A stretch of 64,000 bases of DNA, taken from an uncultured Bacteroidales bacterium (GTDB lineage Bacteria > Bacteroidota > Bacteroidia > Bacteroidales > Paludibacteraceae). The position numbers were made by a program, and so were the translations under genes. This document shows positions 1 to 8,333 of the stretch, piece after piece. How positions within the stretch are numbered: position 1 is the stretch's first letter; each line of letters begins with the position of its first letter. The stretch is taken from positions 54,824 to 118,823 of the forward strand of contig CADCEV010000012.1 of assembly GCA_902800525.1 (NCBI GenBank). The letters are read 5' to 3'. The notes below the pieces were generated by a model. It had not been told where the DNA came from, searched no databases, and saw only the letters and a program-made list of their open reading frames with translations.

Positions 1-296
1 TCCAAGTAATCAAGGCTCTCGACAACACCGTATATGCCTATGCAGAGCCGGCTACAGAGGTGTCACTCAATGAGTTACCGGAAGATGCCAAGTACTTAGC
101 AATCCGATATACATCCACCAGCCAGTGGTCAAGTTCCCATTTCGACAACATCAGCATTGCGGATCCGTCTCCGACCGGAATGGAGAATATTCACACGACC
201 GGCAAAGCCATCAAACGAATTGAGAACGGAATGCTCATTTTAGAATATAATGGCACAAAATTTGATGCTACAGGAAAAAAGGTTTATACTAAATAA
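1..296 (+). CDS. C-terminal end of a secreted adhesin-like protein (5' partial)
   Basis: The reading frame is open from the left edge of the window to a TAA at 294-296, so the gene starts upstream; a GTG at 60 lies inside the frame and is unlikely to be the start. The visible part reads like the end of a jelly-roll adhesin domain (IRYTST, then HFDNISI), followed by a short spacer and a tail with NGMLILEYNGTKFDATGKK. That tail matches the C-terminus of seven other secreted proteins in this window. The next gene, with its own signal peptide and the same tail, begins 21 bases later, so the two may be co-transcribed. Role inferred: exported surface protein; binding target unknown. Confidence 0.75.
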   Translation, partial: QVIKALDNTVYAYAEPATEVSLNELPEDAKYLAIRYTSTSQWSSSHFDNISIADPSPTGMENIHTTGKAIKRIENGMLILEYNGTKFDATGKKVYTK

Positions 297-317
297 AAAC
301 AAATCAATTATTAACAC

Positions 318-3300
318 ATGAAAAAGATTTTATCTATCATCGCGGCAGCGTTGTTCTGTGTGAACATCTATGCCGATCAGGCGGTCAACGTTAACTATAG
401 CGGAACTGCCACACAAGGTCATTTCCCTGTGTATGGCCTTAACGCCGACACCAAGACCAGCTCTCCGTCGATGGGAGGGCAAGCGATCTACTTGGCTGAC
501 CAACTCAAAGGTATCGCAGCAGGTAGTGAAATCAAGGCGCTGACTTTCTACTCCGCCAATCAGAATCAATCATGGGGTAAAGCTGAGTTCAAAGTGTCTC
601 TTGCCAAGACGGATTTCACTTTCTTCCAGAATGCCAAAGGTGCTTATGCCACTCCCTCGGATGGAAGTGCGCTTACCAAAGTGTACGAAGGAACTCTGTC
701 TGTAGTGGATGGAGAACTGACTATCAATTTCACCACGCCGTACGCTTACGAGGGCGGTAACCTGCTTATTCAGGTGGAAGTCACCAGAGAAGGTACCTCC
801 GCTGCCTCTTCTTTCTATTCCGCAGCGAACACGGATTACCTGATTAAGTACGCCTATAGTGGCTCTTCCCGTGACGGCCTACAGCCGAAAGTCACCTTCG
901 TGATAGCAGGTGGCGGCGATGATCCCGTCAGCGAAACTTGCAAGGCGCCGACTGCGGTTACGGTAGAAAAAGTTACTGAGTCAAGTGCCACTATATCCTG
1001 GCAAGGCGAAGCATCGCAGTATCAGTACTGCCTCGAATTCGAAGGCGATCAGCCCGACTGGACAGCTGCTACTCTGACAGACCAGAAGTCTGTAACCGTT
1101 TCAGGTCTCTATGACGAGCAGAAATACTATCTCTACGTACGTTCCTATTGCTCCGCAACGGAAGTGAGCGAGACCGTAAAAGCTACTTTCAAGACGGCTT
1201 GCGCTCGTCTGAACTTGCCTTGGATTGAGACTTTCACTCGCGATGCAGCCGGTAGTGAAGTAGTGGGTGATGTAGCTCCTGAATGCTGGGTTATTGCCTC
1301 CGCAGCTCCTGCCGTAACTATCGTAGCAGAGAAAGAAGATGACGGTAGCGGCAATCAAGTACCTACGGGTCAACAACACCTCACGGCACGTGGAGGTGGC
1401 TCCACTTCCGCTCAGGTATTTGCGCTTCCTCTCTTCAATGCGAAACTTGACACCTGCGAGTTGGCATTCGACTACTACGGCCAAGTGGTCAGAGAGGACT
1501 ACGGTTCGTTGGAAATCGGTTATATGACGATCCCCACAGACGCTTCTTCTTTCGTTTCCTTAAAGACACTTGAGCAGACCACTGACAGCAAACACGTGGT
1601 ATTCCCATTGAACGTTCTGCCTGCAGGCATAGAGTACATCGCCTTCCGCTTCGCCGGAGGTACCAGCAATTTCGGCAGTGTATCATTGGATAACTTTGTA
1701 CTGGCCGGTATCGGTCATTCGGGCGAGGTTGATCCGTCAAAAGAGGAACTGCCGGATGCAAACATCTATGCCCTGTCCTATTGTCAGGCTCAGTTCACAT
1801 GGTATTCGTACAACGCTTCCGCTTTCGCTATTGGTCTCTTCAATGCAGAAAGCCAGAGCTTGGTAGCAGGTGTTACAGTAACTACTGAAGAGTGCGAGCG
1901 TTTTGCTTACGAGGATCAACAGACCGGTGAGTTCAGCGGATTCTCCTCCAGCGACGATTATGAGAACCACTACTACTGCTCCACGAAGTGGATCCTGAAC
2001 GTAGATGAAACTGGTCAACAGCGCGGCGAGGCATGGTCGAGCAGCGTAATCAACGTAGGTTCGTTATTAGGCTTAGCCCCTGGTAAGTACCAAGTTCAGG
2101 TTTATGAGCTGGTTCAGAACGAAGCGGGTTACTCGAAAGGCGAGTTGTTAGCAACTATTCCGTTTGAACTCGTAGCTAAATACGTTACTAACCTGAAGGC
2201 AACTATAGCTGAGGACAAACAGAGCGCTACTCTCACATGGGATGCTCCTGAGTTTGGTCAGGGCGAGCGTTTGTACGTTCGCGTATGGTCAGGCGAGACA
2301 GTAGCTTACGATAACTTCGATACCAATAAGCGTCCGGAAAGTCCGCTGACGGTAGAGGTAGTAGAAGGTAAAACCTACACTGCAGTTGTACAGGTAGTAG
2401 ATAGAAACAACAACCAACTTGGTCCCGAGACGCAACTCAGCTTCACCGTAGGCGTGAACCCGTATGTGCCGACCAACCTCAACGCCGAGGTATTCTCCGG
2501 GGACAATGTGACCTTCAGTTGGACAGCAACTACTGTGGCTGACCGCTATGTGATCACACTCTATTGCGACGGAGAGTTCTACTCGACACTCAATGTGAAA
2601 GGCACTTCCAAGACCACTACAATGCCTAAGAATGGCACTTGGTCATGGACTGTACAAGCATTCAATCAAGGTACAAATGGCAACTATTTCGAGGCTTCTG
2701 ATGCAGTAGCAGGTGCAGATTTCGTATCCAAAGCAGCAGATATTCCGGAGGACGCAGTTGTTATGGAAGTATGGGGCATGGAGGCTGCTTATCTCGACCA
2801 ATATGTGGATCAGTTCCCGGAGGGCAAGTTCGGCTGGTACATCACCTTCGCTACGGGCGAAGAGGATGGAACGGGTTATCCGATGCCGACCTTCCTGATC
2901 TATACCGACAAAGAGCGTGCTATCTCGGGTGTATATAATGTAGCCCGTCAGGGTATTGATGCCGAGTCCTGCTATATCAACGTCAATGGTCGTCAGTCGG
3001 ATGCAATCATGGCTACCGATGCAGAATTGCGTCTGCAGTTCGAGGGCTACGACGATGATAAAGCAGCAGAAGGTCCGTATCGTTACGGCTACTACACCGG
3101 TTCGTTCCGCATCGTGGGCAGTGACGGTAAGACGTATGTCGGCAAACTGTTCGAGCAATTCTGCAACTCCTTCAATTTCTCGACCTATTCCAGCACATAC
3201 CGCGACCACGTGGGCATGTGGGATGAGGATCCGAACTATGTTGGTCCGCAAGGCATTGAGAATATTGCCGTTCCGACCGAGAAGGCAGCTAAAGTATTGG

Positions 3301-3371
3301 TTGAAGGTCAACTCTATATCGTTCGTCCTGACGGCAGCATCTACAATGCATCAGGTGCGAAAGTGAAGTAA
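318..3371 (+). CDS. Large secreted fibronectin-III / adhesin-domain protein with conserved C-terminal tail
   Basis: A 1017-aa protein with an N-terminal signal peptide (MKKILSIIAAALFCVNIYA). A beta-sandwich region occupies about residues 20-195. An Fn3-like domain begins near 207 (CKAPTAVTVEKV, then SATISW). A MAM or choice-of-anchor-J-like region runs from about 297 (LNLPWIETFTRD) to 455 (SVSLDNFVLAG). Two more Fn3-like units lie near 619 and 716, and a final beta domain spans about 807-970. The last 40 residues carry the shared tail (VEGQLYIVRPDGSIYNASG, ending VK). No catalytic motif was recognised, so it is best read as a surface adhesin or carbohydrate-binding scaffold exported by the Type IX route; that route is inferred from the tail and the porQ gene at 21.2 kb. 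A hairpin terminator follows directly. Confidence 0.82.
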   Translation: MKKILSIIAAALFCVNIYADQAVNVNYSGTATQGHFPVYGLNADTKTSSPSMGGQAIYLADQLKGIAAGSEIKALTFYSANQNQSWGKAEFKVSLAKTDFTFFQNAKGAYATPSDGSALTKVYEGTLSVVDGELTINFTTPYAYEGGNLLIQVEVTREGTSAASSFYSAANTDYLIKYAYSGSSRDGLQPKVTFVIAGGGDDPVSETCKAPTAVTVEKVTESSATISWQGEASQYQYCLEFEGDQPDWTAATLTDQKSVTVSGLYDEQKYYLYVRSYCSATEVSETVKATFKTACARLNLPWIETFTRDAAGSEVVGDVAPECWVIASAAPAVTIVAEKEDDGSGNQVPTGQQHLTARGGGSTSAQVFALPLFNAKLDTCELAFDYYGQVVREDYGSLEIGYMTIPTDASSFVSLKTLEQTTDSKHVVFPLNVLPAGIEYIAFRFAGGTSNFGSVSLDNFVLAGIGHSGEVDPSKEELPDANIYALSYCQAQFTWYSYNASAFAIGLFNAESQSLVAGVTVTTEECERFAYEDQQTGEFSGFSSSDDYENHYYCSTKWILNVDETGQQRGEAWSSSVINVGSLLGLAPGKYQVQVYELVQNEAGYSKGELLATIPFELVAKYVTNLKATIAEDKQSATLTWDAPEFGQGERLYVRVWSGETVAYDNFDTNKRPESPLTVEVVEGKTYTAVVQVVDRNNNQLGPETQLSFTVGVNPYVPTNLNAEVFSGDNVTFSWTATTVADRYVITLYCDGEFYSTLNVKGTSKTTTMPKNGTWSWTVQAFNQGTNGNYFEASDAVAGADFVSKAADIPEDAVVMEVWGMEAAYLDQYVDQFPEGKFGWYITFATGEEDGTGYPMPTFLIYTDKERAISGVYNVARQGIDAESCYINVNGRQSDAIMATDAELRLQFEGYDDDKAAEGPYRYGYYTGSFRIVGSDGKTYVGKLFEQFCNSFNFSTYSSTYRDHVGMWDEDPNYVGPQGIENIAVPTEKAAKVLVEGQLYIVRPDGSIYNASGAKVK

Positions 3372-3389
3372 AAAGGGAAGGACAAAAAG

Positions 3390-3420
3390 AAAAGCGTCAG
3401 AAATCTGGCGCTTTTCTTTT
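3390..3420 (+). terminator. Rho-independent terminator
   Basis: An 11-bp stem (3390-3400 with 3405-3415, one G-T pair) around a 4-base loop is followed by a T-rich run. It sits 19 bases past the stop of the Fn3 protein. The A-rich left arm would also give a U-run on the minus strand for the convergent DUF4301 gene. Confidence 0.8.
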
Positions 3421-3440
3421 GTACTTTCACCACTCAACTA

Positions 3441-4802
3441 TTATTGGTGTTGCTCGCGGAGAAGATCGTTGACCGTCTTAACGGGGTTGAAGGTGGAAAC
3501 AGGTACTTCGACAAAGATCGTGTTCCAACGGCTCATTGCGCCGTTCCAGAGACCCGGAAGTTCGAGAGCCAAGAGCTCTTTGCCGTCTTTCGATTTATTG
3601 GAGATGAAACCTGTTTGCGGATCTACATACTTCGGCAGGTCGAACGGCTTGCCCTCGTAGTCACGAATAGCGCAGACGAGATCCACGGGGTTGAAGTGCG
3701 TAGATTGCTTCATCAATTCCGGATCGCTGATCTGGGTCGATTCGAGGATCTGGCAGGAGATAGAGCCGTCCGCCTCACGAACCAAGAACGGTCCGCCGCC
3801 GGGCTCACCTGTATTCTTTACCACACCGCATACACGGATCGGACGATTCAACATTGCGCGCTCCTCGTCGCTGAGATTCGGGTTCTTGAGCGCCTCGAAG
3901 ACACGTTTCTGCTCCGTTACGAGCACGCCGGCAAGGATCTGTTTATAGCGGATAGTGTCCTTTTTGAGACGATCCGGCACTACATTGTCGATGTTCTTGA
4001 TGAAGACGATGTCTGCATCCTGCTGGTTCAAGTTCTCGATGAGGGCTCCGTGGCCGCCCGGACGGAAAAGGAGTTTGCCGTCTTTTGTGCGGAACGGCGT
4101 GCCGTCAGGATTAGCAGCGAGCGTATCGGTGCTTGGCATTTGCTCCGAGAAAGTGACGTCATACTTGACGTTGTACTTCTCCTCAAATTTCTTGAGGTTA
4201 TCCGCGATGTGCTGACGGAAGAGTGGCAGGTGGTCATGGCTGACGGTGAAATGGAGGAATACCTCGGGTTTCTTTCCATCCTCAGCAGGCTCGGCGCAAT
4301 ACTGCGCTCCTTCTACCAGATGCTCTAACGCGGGCGTACGCGCGCCATCGCGATATTTATGGAAAAGGAGAAGTCCTTTCGGCAGGTCGCCATAGTGCAT
4401 GTCCTGAAGCAGGTAACGCACAGCATCCTGTCCCTCTTTGCCTGCCAACTGCGGACCAAAAGCGAACTCATCCTTGTGCGCCAGAAACTCCTGAATGAAC
4501 GGCGTCTCAATACCATCTTCGAGGTATTGGAAGAGGTTCTTGAACATACGGCTTGCTGCACCGGAAGCAGGTACGAACTTGAGGATCTTGTGTCCCTCTT
4601 TCAAATACTGCTGCCAAGCGGCGATGTACTCCTCCTGCTCCGCACGTTTGGGCGCCAAAATACCCTTCTTGGTGGATGCCGGAGCAACGATGTCTAACTG
4701 CGGAAAACCGTTCTTGAAGCACTCCAATTGTGCCTCTGCTTTCTCTACTGAGATTCCATGAGCGTGGAGCTGCTCAAGGTCTTGCGAAGTGAAATTATTC
4801 AT
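3441..4802 (-). CDS. DUF4301 family protein
   Basis: A 453-aa cytoplasmic protein recognised as the Bacteroidetes DUF4301 family by the conserved block KFVPASGAASRMFKNLF near residue 74, plus GGHGALIENLNQQDAD and FIKNIDNVVPDRLKK further on. The last two resemble the nucleotide-binding and substrate loops of UDP-sugar pyrophosphorylases, so a nucleotidyltransferase-like fold is plausible; this is inference, and no activity is established to my knowledge. The frame extends to 4826, but the ATG at 4802 (MNNFTSQDLE) gives a better start because the predicted promoter places the mRNA start near 4830 and family members begin this way. It is divergent from the kinase gene at 4910 and shares overlapping promoters with it. 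Confidence 0.82.
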   Translation of the reverse strand: MNNFTSQDLEQLHAHGISVEKAEAQLECFKNGFPQLDIVAPASTKKGILAPKRAEQEEYIAAWQQYLKEGHKILKFVPASGAASRMFKNLFQYLEDGIETPFIQEFLAHKDEFAFGPQLAGKEGQDAVRYLLQDMHYGDLPKGLLLFHKYRDGARTPALEHLVEGAQYCAEPAEDGKKPEVFLHFTVSHDHLPLFRQHIADNLKKFEEKYNVKYDVTFSEQMPSTDTLAANPDGTPFRTKDGKLLFRPGGHGALIENLNQQDADIVFIKNIDNVVPDRLKKDTIRYKQILAGVLVTEQKRVFEALKNPNLSDEERAMLNRPIRVCGVVKNTGEPGGGPFLVREADGSISCQILESTQISDPELMKQSTHFNPVDLVCAIRDYEGKPFDLPKYVDPQTGFISNKSKDGKELLALELPGLWNGAMSRWNTIFVEVPVSTFNPVKTVNDLLREQHQ

Positions 4803-4834
4803 GGTTAAAAAGATTAAATTGTACAATTACGGCA

Positions 4835-4882
4835 CAAAGGTACAATTTTTTTTGCACATGTCCAAATTTTTTTGTAATTTTG
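4835..4882. promoter_or_regulatory. Divergent overlapping promoters for DUF4301 (-) and sugar kinase (+)
   Basis: Plus strand: TTTG at 4851-4854, 20-bp spacer, TAATTTTG at 4875-4882. Minus strand: TTTG (CAAA at 4863-4866), 20-bp spacer, TACCTTTG (4842-4835). Both match the Bacteroidetes -33/-7 consensus. The two -33 boxes form one TTTG-N8-CAAA near-palindrome (4851-4866), so two polymerases could not use both at once. Confidence 0.75.
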
Positions 4883-4909
4883 CAGCGGAAAATTAAAAAA
4901 AACTGAATT

Positions 4910-5773
4910 ATGATCCTAATTGCCGACAGCGGGAGTACAAAAGTGCACTGGTGTTTAGTCACCGCCAGTGGTCAGTCTTCGGACGTTTTTACCGATGGAA
5001 TCAACCCGCTTTTCCAGACCACTATCGCGATGCAGAACAGCATCAGTAACCAACTTCTGCCGAAAATAGCACCTTTGCTTTGGGCAGGAACACTGACCCA
5101 TATTTTCTTCTACGGAGCAGGATGTACGCCGGAGAAAAAAGTGTTTGTACAGAAAGCCTTGGAGGCGGTGTTCAAGAAAGCGCAAGTGTTCGTAGCGTCG
5201 GACATGTTAGGCGCCGCGAGGGGTTTGTTGGGACACCAAGCCGGTGTGGCTTGTATCTTGGGAACCGGCAGCGGCAGTTGCTATTACGACGGAGAGAACA
5301 TTGATTGGTGTGTGCCTTCGTTGGGGTATATTTTAGGCGATGAGGGCTCAGCGGCTGTTTTAGGCAAGCGGCTTGTGGGCGATCTGCTCAAAAACCAGTT
5401 AGGAGACGATCTCAAGGAACAGTTCTTCGCCGAGTACGAGACTTCCATGGCGGACATTATTGAGAAAGTGTATCGTCAGCCGTTCCCGAACCGGTTCTTG
5501 GCGAAGCTGTCCAAGTTCTGCGCGGATCATATAGAAGACCAGCGCATTCACGACCTGGTTTATGACCATTTCGTGCAGTTCATCCGCCGCAATTTAGTGC
5601 AGTACAAATCCAAAGCACCGGTGGGTTTTGTGGGATCCATTGCGTATTATTACAAGCCGATTTTGGAGGAAGCGATGCAAGCAGAAGGACTTCCTATGGG
5701 TACGATTCTGCAAGATCCGATAGAAGGTCTGAAAGAGTACCACAAGGACGTTATTGTACCAACGACGGAGTAA
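4910..5773 (+). CDS. BadF/BadG/BcrA/BcrD-type sugar kinase (N-acetylglucosamine kinase-like)
   Basis: A 287-aa ASKHA-fold ATPase. The N-terminal phosphate-1 motif ([15 protein letters not shown]) begins at residue 3, and the second glycine-rich motif [13 protein letters not shown] lies near 116. Length and motifs fit the family containing N-acetylglucosamine kinase and the clostridial MurK kinase, which phosphorylate amino sugars with ATP. There is no signal peptide, so it acts in the cytoplasm. It leads a plus-strand run with a glycosyltransferase and a SpoIID protein; together with the cell-wall genes nearby this suggests, by inference, peptidoglycan amino-sugar salvage. Its stop codon runs straight into a heptad repeat array that ends at the next start codon. 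Confidence 0.82.
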   Translation: MILIADSGSTKVHWCLVTASGQSSDVFTDGINPLFQTTIAMQNSISNQLLPKIAPLLWAGTLTHIFFYGAGCTPEKKVFVQKALEAVFKKAQVFVASDMLGAARGLLGHQAGVACILGTGSGSCYYDGENIDWCVPSLGYILGDEGSAAVLGKRLVGDLLKNQLGDDLKEQFFAEYETSMADIIEKVYRQPFPNRFLAKLSKFCADHIEDQRIHDLVYDHFVQFIRRNLVQYKSKAPVGFVGSIAYYYKPILEEAMQAEGLPMGTILQDPIEGLKEYHKDVIVPTTE

Positions 5774-5816
5774 TTCACAATTCACAATGCACAATTCACA
5801 ATTCACAATTCACAAT
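5773..5816 (+). repeat. Heptanucleotide repeat array (ATTCACA type)
   Basis: About six tandem units of ATTCACA, one of them ATGCACA, fill the whole gap between the kinase stop (5771-5773) and the glycosyltransferase ATG at 5818. No ribosome-binding site is visible in it. Confidence 0.9.
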
Positions 5817-5817
5817 A

Positions 5818-7239
5818 ATGATCGATATATTTTATCTTCCGGGCAGAGTGTGTCCGACGAAAGCGATCAAAGAAATCGCGGAAAAGAGTGAGAAGAAATA
5901 CACGATGATCTGTCTCAAACCCGAGATCGAATGGATCTACTTGGGTCAGGAGCGCATGGTACAAGTGATGGAAATGACAGGTGCCACGATGGTTTATGCG
6001 GATCACTTCAATAAAGTACATGGGACAAAGGAAGAAGCGTGGATTATCTCCGAAGCACCGGTGATTGATTATCAAACGGGCGCATTGCGGGATGATTTTG
6101 ATTTTGGAGCGGTGATGCTTTGGGACACGGAGAAGTTGAAAGCGCTGGTGGCGCAGATGGATACGGAATACGAGTTTGCAGGTCTGTATGATCTTCGTCT
6201 CCGTGCAAGCCAATGCACAATTCACAATTCACAATTCACAATTCACAATGCACAATGCACAATTGTCCACATTCCGGAGTATTTGTATTACGAAGTGGAG
6301 ACCGATACCCGCAAGAGCGGTGAGAAACTGTTTGATTATGTCGATCCGCGGAACAGACAAGTGCAGGTGGAAATGGAAGCGTGCGTCACGGAGCACTTGA
6401 AGCGCATCGGGGCATACTTGAAGCCGGGCGAGTACAAGGAACTGCCGAAAGCGGACGACTCGTACCCTGTGACCGCGAGCGTGATTATTCCTTGTAAAAA
6501 CCGCGCGCGCACGATAAAGGATGCGATTCTTAGTGCTCTGAGCCAAAAAGTACGAGAGGGCTATTCGTTCAACGTGATCGTAGTGGATGACAACTCGACC
6601 GACGGAACGGCGGAGATTATTGAAGAATTAAAAATTCAAAATTCAAAATTAATTCATATTGCGCAGGACAAGACCTGGCACGCCATCGGTGGCAACTGGA
6701 ACGTGGCGATTCATGACCCGCGTTGCGGCAAGTACGCTATTCAGCTGGACAGCGACGACACGTACTATGACGAGACCACCGTGCAACGTTTCATTGACGC
6801 GTTTGAATCAATTCACAATGCGCAATGCGCAATGCACAATGTGGCAACGCCGCAGTACGGCATGGTGATCGGTACATACCAATTGACGAATATGGCAGGA
6901 GAGATTTTGCCTCCGGGCGTGATCGACCATCGCGAGTGGACGGACGAAAACGGTCGCAATAACGCACTACGAATCAATGGTTTAGGTGCGCCGAGAGGAT
7001 TCTATGTACCGCTTCTCCGCACGATCAATTACCCGACAACCAAGTACGGCGAGGATTATGCCGTGGGTATCCGTATCGCGCGTGACTACCCTATCGGACG
7101 CATCTATGACGTGGTCTATAACTGCCGACGTTGGGAAGACAACTCCGACGCCAACTGCGATATTGTAGCCATGAACCGAAATAACTGGTACAAAGACCGC
7201 TTGCGCACCTTTGAACTGACGGCACGAATTAAGAATTAA
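5818..7239 (+). CDS. Family 2 glycosyltransferase with N-terminal extension and repeat-derived insertions
   Basis: A 473-aa cytoplasmic protein. Residues 1-120 are an N-terminal domain I do not recognise. The GT-A catalytic domain starts near 220 ([19 protein letters not shown]), continues with [16 protein letters not shown] and has the metal-binding DxD as [10 protein letters not shown] near 307. This identifies an inverting nucleotide-sugar glycosyltransferase; donor and acceptor are unknown. Three stretches come from heptad repeats and are probably not original protein: [17 protein letters not shown] near 135, [10 protein letters not shown] near 272 and [12 protein letters not shown] near 334. 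The ATG follows directly on a repeat array, and the last codons and stop (RIKN, TAA) lie in another. It is probably co-transcribed with the kinase upstream and the SpoIID gene downstream. Confidence 0.82.
   Translation: MIDIFYLPGRVCPTKAIKEIAEKSEKKYTMICLKPEIEWIYLGQERMVQVMEMTGATMVYADHFNKVHGTKEEAWIISEAPVIDYQTGALRDDFDFGAVMLWDTEKLKALVAQMDTEYEFAGLYDLRLRASQCTIHNSQFTIHNAQCTIVHIPEYLYYEVETDTRKSGEKLFDYVDPRNRQVQVEMEACVTEHLKRIGAYLKPGEYKELPKADDSYPVTASVIIPCKNRARTIKDAILSALSQKVREGYSFNVIVVDDNSTDGTAEIIEELKIQNSKLIHIAQDKTWHAIGGNWNVAIHDPRCGKYAIQLDSDDTYYDETTVQRFIDAFESIHNAQCAMHNVATPQYGMVIGTYQLTNMAGEILPPGVIDHREWTDENGRNNALRINGLGAPRGFYVPLLRTINYPTTKYGEDYAVGIRIARDYPIGRIYDVVYNCRRWEDNSDANCDIVAMNRNNWYKDRLRTFELTARIKN
6211..6264 (+). 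repeat. In-frame heptad repeat inside the glycosyltransferase gene
   Basis: About seven units of ATTCACA/ATGCACA within coding sequence. Because 7 is not a multiple of 3, every frame on this strand reads the same stop-free cyclic heptapeptide (IHNSQFT type). The opposite orientation would contain TGA in every frame. Confidence 0.9.
6626..6654 (+). repeat. In-frame heptad repeat (ATTCAAA type) inside the glycosyltransferase gene
   Basis: Units of ATTAAAA/ATTCAAA encode LKIQNSKLI between the conserved beta strand of the GT2 domain and the HIAQDKTWH segment. The same sequence type occurs as intergenic arrays elsewhere in the window. Confidence 0.7.
6810..6841 (+). repeat. Second in-frame ATTCACA/ATGCGCA repeat inside the glycosyltransferase gene
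   Basis: About four degenerate heptads (ATTCACA, ATGCGCA twice, ATGCACA) encode [11 protein letters not shown] between FIDAFE and VATPQYGMV. It is in the same stop-free orientation as the array at 6211. Confidence 0.8.
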
Positions 7240-7259
7240 AAATTAAGAATTCAAAATTG
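7226..7259 (+). repeat. Heptad array carrying the stop of one gene and the start of the next
   Basis: ATTAAGA/ATTAAAA/ATTCAAA units overlap the last codons and TAA (7237-7239) of the glycosyltransferase and the TTG start (7257) of the SpoIID gene. Confidence 0.85.
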
Positions 7260-8333
7260 CAGATCCGTGTCGGGATATTAACGGCGCCGAAAATTGAGTT
7301 TGAGAGGCGGGAGAAGACGTTCGTTTTGAAGAACGTCCGGATCGGTATCGGCTTCCATTGGGACCGATACGAGGATCAGGAGTTTGCCGGAGAACTGGAG
7401 ATAAAGCCTACCCCCGCCATTGTTCTACGACCGTCCACCGGACGCTCGATCGAGCAAAGCTCTTCACCCGTAAAAGGAGGGGAGCCCTGGGAAGTGGCCA
7501 TTAACACGATTGAGTTGGAGGACTACTTGTGTTCGGTCATTTCGTCGGAGATGAATGCCAACAGCCCGATGGAGTTGCTCAAAGCGCACGCTGTGATCAG
7601 CCGCAGCTGGGCAATGCGGGCAATGATGAAACCAAACCACGAGGGGTATGATGTCTGCGCGGACGACCACTGCCAGCGGTATGAGGGCTTGCGGCGCATG
7701 AACGACCGGGCGGTGGAGGCGGTTCGGGCGACACGGGGAATGGTACTCACGTACGAAGGCGAAATCTGCGACTGCCGCTATTACAAGTGTTGCGGAGGAC
7801 GGAGTGAGATCTGGCGAACCTGCTGGGAGGATATTGACGTGCCCTATATTCAGTCGGTGCAATGCGATTGGTGTAAGAGCCCTTCGCCCAAAGTGTTGCG
7901 GTTGGTTTTGAATGATTATGACCAGGAGACCAAGGATTTCCGGGATTGGACGGTCACCTATACCGCCGACGAGTTGAGCGAGATTATTCGTACCAAATCC
8001 GGCATTGATTTCGGAGAGATCGTTGATCTGATCCCTCTTCATCGCGGTGCGTCGGGGCGCATTGACCAATTACAGATCGTGGGTTCCAAGCACACGGAGA
8101 TCATCGGCAAGGAGCTTAAAATACGTCTTTGGCTTTCAAGAACCTGCCTCTATAGCAGTTGGTTTGAGGTGGAAAAAGAGCCTCGTCGCTTTGTGCTTCG
8201 GGGACACGGATGGGGCCACGGAGCGGGACTTTGCCAGATCGGAGCGGCGGTGATGGCGAGCGAAGGAAAAAGCTACGAAGAGATACTCAGTTATTATTAT
8301 GTCGGTTCAAGACTTAGCACTTCAGCGCAATAA
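7257..8333 (+). CDS. SpoIID/LytB-domain protein
   Basis: A 358-aa protein of the SpoIID/LytB family, whose characterised members bind or cleave peptidoglycan glycan strands or stimulate amidases. Family hallmarks: SVISSEMNANSPMELLKAHA near 96, the stretch ending SRSWAMRAMM, CCGGRSEIW near 177 and the C-terminal GHGWGHGAGLCQIGA near 318. No signal peptide is obvious from the chosen start, which is unusual for a wall-acting protein. The start is TTG because no ATG lies in frame before the conserved IRVGILTAPKIEFE; the TTG comes from the heptad array. Residues near 70 (SSSPVKGGEPW) look like an inserted small element. The 3' end overlaps the methyltransferase gene by 35 bases. Confidence 0.82.
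   Translation: MQIRVGILTAPKIEFERREKTFVLKNVRIGIGFHWDRYEDQEFAGELEIKPTPAIVLRPSTGRSIEQSSSPVKGGEPWEVAINTIELEDYLCSVISSEMNANSPMELLKAHAVISRSWAMRAMMKPNHEGYDVCADDHCQRYEGLRRMNDRAVEAVRATRGMVLTYEGEICDCRYYKCCGGRSEIWRTCWEDIDVPYIQSVQCDWCKSPSPKVLRLVLNDYDQETKDFRDWTVTYTADELSEIIRTKSGIDFGEIVDLIPLHRGASGRIDQLQIVGSKHTEIIGKELKIRLWLSRTCLYSSWFEVEKEPRRFVLRGHGWGHGAGLCQIGAAVMASEGKSYEEILSYYYVGSRLSTSAQ

Noticed and set aside
4028-4328. Several overlapping frames on both strands within the DUF4301 gene
   Set aside because: Typical shadows of one GC-balanced coding sequence; none has independent support.
5773-5816. Reading the heptad arrays as insertion-sequence ends
   Set aside because: No transposase, no inverted ends and no target duplication; units are simple tandem heptads found at many sites.
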